NCBI GenBank assembly: GCA_036674765.1
Contig: JARVKI010000007.1
Location: 620,001-684,000 of the forward strand
Source: Seiridium cupressi
Lineage: Eukaryota > Ascomycota > Sordariomycetes > Amphisphaeriales > Sporocadaceae
Direction: 5' to 3'
Length of the DNA: 64,000 nucleotides
Under the pieces are notes generated by a model that saw only the letters and a list, made by a program, of their open reading frames with translations, ran no database searches and was not told the DNA's origin. Of the stretch, positions 56,898 to 64,000 are shown piece after piece. A program made the position numbers and the translations under genes. Position 1 is the stretch's first letter, and every line of letters starts with the position of its first letter.

Positions 56898-57632
56898 CTA
56901 TAAACCGCCAGTTACAGGTGCCTGAACTCCCGAGTAATCATATTGGAGCGATCCTCCATAAGTCAGGTTCTGATAACCTATTTGTTGATTGCCCATTCCA
57001 GTGTTAAGAAATCCACTATTATCTCTTCCCGTGGTCTGATGATTCGGTACAGTTGCACCGACGGTTCCGCTGCTACTTTTTGCTTGCACTTGATGTGACG
57101 ACGCGGGGCATAAACGAGAAGATTTTTGGCTCTCTCCGAAATACAAATAATCCTGCGGTCTTGGTTCTTCACTATTACATTGAAAGTTAGCGATTATTTT
57201 TCTTCATATATGCTTGGTGAATTGGCGGAAGTTGAGGGTTGTGTTTCAAGAGCAAAAACGCCTGACTGAAAAAGTCTTTGCTCCTAAAACAAGCGATAAT
57301 GGGCGTAGAGTGACACTGAACGTTGCTTACGACTGGGCTCTTCTTTGATAAGAGCTTTGCCTTAACTTTGACGCATTCGAAGGTTTTCTCTTCCCTGTAG
57401 GTTTCCGTGGCTCCGAACTGGCCCGTTCCGAAGCTGACGGGAGATCGTCTGATGACCGTCCCGTTGGATCTGAGAAACGTCGCTCTGCTGCCGAATCATC
57501 GGGCTCCTCAAGCAGTGCGAAAGGACCGTTTATGGGCGCCAATGCATCGGCATCGTAGTTGGTGTCTGAATTTGTCCCCTTTGACCTGTCGCGGACTGAG
57601 GCGAATCTCTTCAGTCTTTGCCTGAATCCCAT
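56898..57632 (-). CDS. Small protein with amyloid-motif-like C-terminus
   Basis: Two exons, 191 residues: 57331-57632 and 56898-57171, joined in frame by a 159-bp intron with GTAAGC donor, GCTAAC branch and ATAG acceptor. The start MGFRQRLKRFASVRDRSKG is short and basic. Residues about 20-130 are polar, Ser/Arg/Pro-rich and likely disordered. The last about 45 residues lose almost all charge and become Gly/Asn/Gln/Tyr-rich: GFLNTGMGNQQIGYQ, then NLTYGGSLQYDYSG. Two pseudo-repeats (NQQIGYQ and SLQYDYS) stand out. This composition and spacing recall the short amyloid-signalling motifs at the ends of fungal NLR-partner proteins. I cannot assign it to a named motif class, and no NLR gene is visible in the window. 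No known enzymatic or HeLo domain is present. Confidence 0.6.
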
Positions 57633-60239
57633 GGCGTTTTATTTGGGTAATGAATTGCTTTCTTATTTCTAAGTCCAATGGTGGAAGCTTCGTTAGCCTT
57701 CGTATATCAGTCTTCAACTGACTTTGCGATGGCTTTGTTTTCTAATTAGCATTCTCAATAATCTCATATCCCAGCAGCTACCCTCTCCAAAAGATGTTGC
57801 AGGAGAGCTAGTATTCGATTGCAGTTTGTTAGTCTGACTGCAAATCCGGCTCGAGGCTGGGTGTCATTGAGCCTTCCGTTTTCCTTGCGCCTAGGTGCCA
57901 GGTGGGACCTTACAGTGGGCTGTGCTGAGGCTTCGCATCCCGGCCCCTTGAATGTCAGTCGATTTACTGACTACCTGGAAATGAGTGTTTCACATTAAGG
58001 GTCGAAATTGTAGTCTAACTCCTTGGACGATTGCAGATTTTCTGTAGGGAACCGCTTCCATAAAAATTGTTGGGGTAGATGTAACAGTTTCTACCTATCA
58101 CTTTCCATGATCAGTCATGAGTCTTATTTTTAACTAAGCGCGGTAGTATATGTCAAGCCCTTAATTCAGGGGCGATTTTAGTGTTGTTTCTGGTGGAACG
58201 ACGACTTAATGTTCGCCATATGACCCGCCTAACCTACATACACGACTTGACCAATATTCGGCACGGGCGGTGCTATACCCGGAAAGAGAGAGCTTGAACA
58301 GCATGCAGTGCAATTCTTTCGTCGAATGGAAACTAGTCCCTGAGTATGATTCGCTTCTTTGCGATCATGCTCGGCCAATGCTGTGAGCTGTTGTGGATGC
58401 CAGCAGTTTTGACTCACTACGATTGCTATAGCAGCATATACGGTTGAAGACATCAAGCGATGTTTACATTAACAGATCTGAATCTGTCTTGCTGTGGTCC
58501 GGTAGCGTAGACAGGCCAATTACACCAAATTAACCTCATCATGGTATACAAGGAGACTGTCAAATATGATCATAGCTATTACCAAGAACAGAGATTGTGA
58601 CTTTGAAGAGTCCAAATGTCTTTATTCGGCATTTCCATGTGTAACCATACTGACTGCGGAATGACTGTTCAATACTGCCACGGGCCTCTAGATGATTTTT
58701 GAGATTGTCGTAGCCACGGAATCAAGACCGATGGGCTTGAAAATACGCTCTTCACATCCTGACATGGAATATTCGCAACGGGAAAAGGAGATTAACTGGA
58801 ACCACATTGTGGCTTTCACGATAAACTACCCCGATTCTATGACACGCCGTTGTCCCGATTTGCACGAGCTGATTCACTTGTAATATTTAGACTTGCGCCA
58901 CATGTTTCTCATACAGGAGTTGATTTTCACCTCTAGCCACGTGGTCTTCGAAGCTTTAAAATGTATCGATTCAACATTTCATCTTCCATTCAATGTGGCA
59001 GTGCTTGCATAGATCAGTGACTAGTATGCCTTGGTAATCTAACAATACGGGACTTTATTTATGTTCTTACAACAGCAGTAGACATAGCGTGTGTCCATTT
59101 ATAGAGGTCTGATAAACGCATCAAATATAAACAATGACCATCATTTGCATCCCGCCTGATTGCCCAAGTGTATAACAGTCAAGGCAAAATAGAGTAAGCG
59201 GCTGGAATAGTTATTGCAGAAGCTGCCAGACTTGGCTATGTGGATCACATCTTCCCGCCCTTTATTTCGGTCCACGGATGGCGTAAAACCATCCATCCCA
59301 TCTTGAAATGCCGCACCCGTAAGACAACCCACTTTATCACTGGGTAGGCAAAAGCCCAGCCCTTAAGTACCGAGAAAGGCTACACGGTTGTTATGGTACC
59401 ATATACGCATGTACGACCCCGTATGGGTTGAGTAAATTGCATTATAAAAAATGACATGTTTGCCCAGCAGGCATGCATTACTAAAGCCTTTCGAAGTTGC
59501 GACGGCTAAGCTCTCCTGTGTCTTTGATTTGGATTCTATGTGTCTATAAGTTTTTAGTTTCCATGTCGTAAAGTTTGTGTCTAATAAGACTTTGATATGT
59601 ATTAGCGAAGTATAGTCACTACTTACTTATTGGAAATCGTCGCACCTTCCCCTTGGGACAATAGCGTTTCTTGGGTTGCCAAGTGCTAGTTTTGAGGTCA
59701 CGTTGGTAATGCTCCAATGATCTGATCACCGCCTGCTATTTCATATCTAGATTTTGTCATATCCAAAGACTCTCCGTTGTACGATTTCAAGTGACATCAA
59801 TGACACAAAAATACCACTTGGCTACAATGGAATGGCTTCAACAATGAATGTGCTGGCTCAAACCTGTGGGTATTTAGCACAAACTCGTGAGTCGTACCTG
59901 CAGCTCACCACGATCACAGGCAATCGGTGCAGTCCAAAATAAGTTGGGCATAATATATAGCATGGATCAAAGCATAAACGTTGAAATGGGTAACTGTTTT
60001 GGTCTTCTCCAGGTTGAAGGGGATCATATTTGCACATGTGAAGACAGCAGATACTCGAGATGGAGCATTACAAAGGGGCCGATTTTGATTGGGTGATATT
60101 GCGCCCCACCGATTCGGAACAATCGTTATTGCGGGGCAGACCCATGACGGGCACATTGCCGGTGAACTTCAATCACCGATTGCCACAAGCTCCAGAACCA
60201 CGAGAACTTCATCGGTCCAATTGACCACCGACATTAGCA
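57633..60239. other. Long AT-rich spacer
   Basis: About 2.6 kb with dense stops. Short frames (58692-58883, 59754-59942 and others) lack motifs. The last about 150 bp form the promoter and leader of the complex I gene. Confidence 0.5.
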
Positions 60240-61811
60240 ATGGCGGTGCTATCCAGGATTGCCAGCTGCGGCGCGCGTCGCCTGCAGCTTGCGATGCCAT
60301 CAGTGCGCTCATCGGGTCGCGCCTTCTCGTCGACCGCCTTCCGCCGAGCAAACGAGGGTCCCAACGTGGATCGCACAACATTGATGCCCGTCGACAGCAG
60401 CTTCGCCCACCCTGCTGACCCCTATGGCATGCAGCGACTTCAGAATCAAGATGGAACTGTCGAGGAGTCAAGAGAGGGAAGCGTGGAGAGCCGCAAGGTC
60501 CGCCACTACACCGTCAACTTCGGTCCCCAGCATCCGGCCGCCCACGGTGTGTTGCGACTCATCCTCGAGCTGAGCGGAGAGGAAATCGTGCGAGCCGATC
60601 CCCACGTCGGCCTGCTTCACCGGGGTACTGAGAAGCTCATCGAATACAAGACCTACCTACAGGCCCTCCCTTACTTCGATCGGTTGGATTACGTCTCCAT
60701 GATGACCAACGAGCAGTGCTTTTCGCTGGCCGTAGAGAAGCTGCTCAACATTGAGATTCCCGAGCGAGCCAAGTACATCCGCACCATGTTCGGAGAGCTC
60801 ACAAGAGTTCTCAACCACCTCATGTCCGTTCTATCTCACGCCATGGACGTTGGCGCGTTGACACCGTTCTTGTGGGGTTTCGAAGAACGTGAGAAGTTAA
60901 TGGTAAGGATTTATATCTATTGAATGAAAGCTGCGCGATGACTACCAACTAGCAATGTAAACGAGACTGGAAACCACCGCTAATACTGGTTCCGTAACAG
61001 GAGTTCTATGAACGTGTCTCCGGTGCCCGCCTGCATGCCGCCTACGTCCGGCCTGGCGGTGTTCACCAAGATATTCCCGTAGGTCTATTGGATGATATCT
61101 ACCAGTGGGCTACGCAATTTGGTGACCGCATCGACGAGACCGAAGAAATGTTGACAGACAACCGTATTTGGATCAACAGATTGCAGGGTGTTGGTGTTGT
61201 TTCCGCCGCCGATGCCCTCAATCTATCGTTCTCTGGTGTCATGCTCCGGGGTTCTGGTATCCCATATGATATTCGCAAAAGCCAACCGTACGACGCATAT
61301 GACAAGGTCGACTTTGATGTGCCTGTAGGCATCAATGGCGATTGTTACGATCGATACCTCTGCCGCATGGAAGAGTTCCGCCAGTCCCTCCGTATCATCC
61401 ACCAATGCCTGAACGATATGCCCGCCGGTCCCGTGAGAGTGGAAGACTACAAAGTCTCGCCTCCCCCACGTGCCGCCATGAAGGAGAACATGGAAGCCTT
61501 GATCCACCACTTCTTGCTGTACACCAAGGGCTATGCCGTCCCTCCGGGAGAGACATACTCGGTGATCGAGGCACCCAAGGGTGAAATGGGTGTTTACTTG
61601 GTCAGTGATGGTAGTGAGAGACCATACCGATGCCACATCCGAGCCCCGGGTTTCGCTCACTTGGGTGGTTTTGACCACGTTTCGAGGGGACATTTGTTGG
61701 CCGACGCGGTGGCAGTGATCGGAACGATGGATCTGGTGTTCGGTGAGTAAAAAGCTTCGAATCTATGCGTGAGATCTTACTGACAGAATTTTAGGTGAGG
61801 TTGACAGGTGA
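60240..61811 (+). CDS. nuo-49: NADH:ubiquinone oxidoreductase 49-kDa subunit (NDUFS2)
   Basis: Three exons, 473 residues: 60240-60902, 61001-61742 and 61795-61811. It is a core subunit of mitochondrial complex I and lines the quinone site next to cluster N2. The first about 35 residues ([20 protein letters not shown]) form an arginine-rich presequence. Signatures are [60 protein letters not shown], and [20 protein letters not shown] near the end. The last exon is only 17 nt and completes FGEVDR, the usual C-terminus. Reading through the intron would end the protein early at FGE. Length is normal. Confidence 0.96.
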
Positions 61812-62180
61812 TGTCGCATATGGAGAACTCAGGAGGAACGTAAAATAAAAAATCCCGAGAGGGATGAGAATTGCCAATGATGCAAATCAGCCTGTCCCTT
61901 TTCATATGTATCATAGTAGAGGGGTAAGACCCATCGGGAAACGCATCGCAACGGGGTTGAGGCGCGCTTTGTGCCTGTATATATCACATGTTCAGAACGA
62001 TTCTGCCTTGGATTCTGTGAAGATATTAGAGGGTGCATTGCATCGTCAGCCACCAGTGAACTTACCAAATGAAAGATATAATGCAAATAGCGAATTCTCA
62101 GGAGTTCAACTGCTAACTCAACGCGAAAGTGATGAGAGTGTGGTACGCGACCAAAGAGGACTTCGATCGGTGAGCACCAT
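61812..62180. other. Convergent 3' spacer
   Basis: 3' ends of the complex I gene (plus) and the Cys/His-rich gene (minus). No other feature is seen. Confidence 0.5.
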
Positions 62181-63704
62181 CTACGAGCGCCAGGCGTGGC
62201 ATGTCTCTCCAAAGTCGGGACATGACCTCGATCGTTCTAGCGCCGGTCGAGAGAGGAGGCACATGTTCCAAGCCGGTGAGTGGGAGTTCTCTTGACCTCC
62301 CTCCGGGCCTGCTCCGAGCGGCCATCCGATGAGGGGAAGGCCATGCTTCTGGCGGTACTTTGTAACACCACGGGTCGCGATGACTTGGCCATTGGCTCTT
62401 CCTTGTTGCTCCGGATTCGACGCCGTGACTGGACGGTTGGCAGCTGCTTGCGACGCAATCTGTGTCGAAGAAGTTTGGACCACATCGTAGCCGTATGCGA
62501 TCAAGGGGTACTGCAGCGAGCCGTGCCCGTCGAACTTGGGAGGTTGAACAAATGACGATACCCCTGAATATGGGTCGGTAGAGAACTTGGCGAGTGGGCG
62601 ACCGATGTGCTGGTTCAAAAACACCTGGTCAGGGATATCACCCAGGCTGATACCCTCGGCCGCCAACCATGCTTCGGCCTGAGCTACCGATTTGAAACCA
62701 AACTCCTCCTTCTCAACCGGCCAGGGAATCTGCTTCGCTGCGGGATTCTCCTTGTTTATGCGCCAGATCATGACGTCGGAGTTTCGCAAGTCCAGCTTCT
62801 GCAGTGCCTTGATTGGAGCATCGATCTTCAAGCCAGGGGCGTGCTCGGCAATGTCCCTCACCGTCAGCTTCTCCGGCTTGTACGTGTCGAACTTCACGGG
62901 ACAGTTGCAGTTGCCCGCAGCATGGAGTTTGGCATGCTCGGGGATCCATTCAGCACCATACTGAGACGAGAGGCGCACCGCAATCGAAGTTGACGGCTTG
63001 GTGCTCGAAGAAGTAGAAGTGACCGGTTCGTCGATCTCGATCAAGGGGGACAAAGTCAGGTCCCATGCCAGCGCGTGAGGCTTCGTGGAATTGACCATGT
63101 CTGGGACGTTGTGGGGCTTGCCGCGCGAGTGCAAGTCGGCCTGGATGTCCTTCTGCTTCTTACGGTCGGGCTTGTTTCGCTTGCGCCGGGCCTGCTTGTT
63201 CTTGCTCTTGGTCGACTGGTTCGAGGGATGAGGTTGTTGATGCTCCTGAGATTGGGGAACATCCATCCCGGTACGCGAGTAGCTCTCCGGGTCGAAGAGC
63301 ACTTGACCTGCGGCAGCAGTGCTGTCATCGTCTCTGCCCCGGGTCGAATAGGTGGAATCATCCGAAGTCGAAGTGTTACCACCATTGCCGTTGCCGCCGC
63401 CGCCGCCGCCACCACCCAGTCTGACCTTCCCGGTCTCTCGTGGCTGCTGGAGAGCAGGGAAGACGACGCCACACCCACACGTGCCGCGCTCATGCATCCA
63501 TTGGTGCTCGAGAATCACAATCTCAACCCAGCGGGTGTGGAGAATGCGGGCACAGGTTGAACAGCTGCTTGTCACCATCGTGGGTCGCTCGGCAGGGTTG
63601 GGGCAGACAGGGTTGGTGTGTTGGTGGGTAGTCAAAGGGCAAGGGCGTTGAACATGAATCGTGCTGTGCCCGCAGGCATAGCCGATATACTCGACTATAC
63701 ACAT
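62181..63704 (-). CDS. Cys/His-rich protein of unknown function
   Basis: A 507-codon uninterrupted frame starting at the ATG at 63704. I do not recognise the family. The N-terminal 80 residues hold a dense Cys/His set (CIVEYIGYACGHSTIHVQRP, CPLTTHQH, SSCSTCARILHTRW, HERGTCGC) that looks zinc-binding. A run of eight glycines follows (about residue 97-104), then a basic segment (KNKQARRKRNKPDRKKQK, about 170), which could be a nuclear signal. The central part (NCNCPVKFDTYKPEKLTVRD, then GFKSVAQAEAWLAAEGISLG) is more ordered. The last about 50 residues look less protein-like, so a 3' intron or earlier true end is possible. It converges on the complex I gene. Confidence 0.65.
   Translation of the reverse strand: MCIVEYIGYACGHSTIHVQRPCPLTTHQHTNPVCPNPAERPTMVTSSCSTCARILHTRWVEIVILEHQWMHERGTCGCGVVFPALQQPRETGKVRLGGGGGGGGNGNGGNTSTSDDSTYSTRGRDDDSTAAAGQVLFDPESYSRTGMDVPQSQEHQQPHPSNQSTKSKNKQARRKRNKPDRKKQKDIQADLHSRGKPHNVPDMVNSTKPHALAWDLTLSPLIEIDEPVTSTSSSTKPSTSIAVRLSSQYGAEWIPEHAKLHAAGNCNCPVKFDTYKPEKLTVRDIAEHAPGLKIDAPIKALQKLDLRNSDVMIWRINKENPAAKQIPWPVEKEEFGFKSVAQAEAWLAAEGISLGDIPDQVFLNQHIGRPLAKFSTDPYSGVSSFVQPPKFDGHGSLQYPLIAYGYDVVQTSSTQIASQAAANRPVTASNPEQQGRANGQVIATRGVTKYRQKHGLPLIGWPLGAGPEGGQENSHSPAWNMCLLSRPALERSRSCPDFGETCHAWRS
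63393..63416. repeat. GCC/ACC trinucleotide run (poly-Gly codons)
   Basis: Six GCC units followed by two ACC units. On the coding (minus) strand this gives eight consecutive Gly codons in the Cys/His-rich protein, an in-frame and therefore length-variable microsatellite. Confidence 0.85.
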
Positions 63705-64000
63705 GCTGACTGCTTGTCATGGGTAGGTATGTGGATGGGGATGGATGTATGAGGCAAGGCGAACTTGGATCAGGGCAAGTGTTTTGACCTAGATTGTGGA
63801 AAATGTATGTGGCAGAGGAAGTGATGAAGGTTGTAGACACAGTCTCCTGTCTCGCTCCCCTTTGACTCGACTCGTGAGATGGAGCGAGGGGTTGTGCTAG
63901 GAGAGTGAGGGAAACGTTCAGTGTCTGTCACTTCTTAGGCACTAAGGTGGGTGCCAGTTTGTTTGGACAAGTACGTTAGTGTTGTGATGGTATTCGAAAA
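63705..64000. other. Upstream region of the Cys/His-rich gene
   Basis: C/T-rich on the minus strand; presumably promoter and leader. No gene is seen before the window ends. Confidence 0.45.

Overview
The window is nuclear DNA of a filamentous ascomycete (Pezizomycotina). Most genes are interrupted by short introns of about 50 to 70 bp with GT-AG ends and CTAAC-type branch sites. Gene content is fungal: an AA9 polysaccharide monooxygenase, a cAMP-receptor-like GPCR, a Dal5-type MFS carrier, an FMO-DUF6314 fusion, and conserved housekeeping genes. The class cannot be fixed from the sequence alone. No CRISPR array, rRNA, convincing tRNA or intact transposon is visible.

Region 1-25 kb is gene-poor and accessory in character. 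It holds a doubtful small gene (about 0.9-1.5 kb), an M61 aminopeptidase-like gene that has lost its catalytic domain (2.6-3.4 kb), a MYND zinc-finger gene, a D-2-hydroxyacid dehydrogenase, the FMO-DUF6314 gene, an MFS carrier, a seven-helix receptor and an HSL-type hydrolase. Long stretches between them (9.7-13.0, 14.7-18.4, 21.8-24.7 kb) carry no gene I can support.

Region 24.7-36 kb is mostly housekeeping. RSM23 (mitoribosomal mS29/DAP3) and RRS1 (ribosome assembly) are divergent and share 374 bp. They are followed by a RhoGAP gene and BET2 (Rab geranylgeranyltransferase beta). A decayed multi-exon remnant sits at 32.7-33.9 kb. Region 36-39 kb has a small orphan ORF and an AA9 LPMO whose exon 2/exon 3 junction does not keep frame.

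Region 39.8-56.3 kb is dense and conserved: MCM7 and PEX1 (divergent, with three evenly spaced ACGCG boxes between them), a Ste20/GCK-type kinase, TEL2 and UBA3 (divergent). Region 56.3-60.2 kb is again sparse and holds a two-exon gene for a small protein with a Gly/Asn/Gln/Tyr-rich, amyloid-motif-like C-terminus; this is the most interesting candidate in the window. The window ends with the complex I 49-kDa subunit gene and a Cys/His-rich protein of unknown function.

The gene products cover DNA replication (MCM7), PIKK assembly (TEL2), neddylation (UBA3), peroxisome import (PEX1), Rab/Rho traffic (BET2, RhoGAP) and mitochondrial function (RSM23, complex I). They do not form one pathway. Exon coordinates were derived by eye from splice signals, reading frame and family resemblance.
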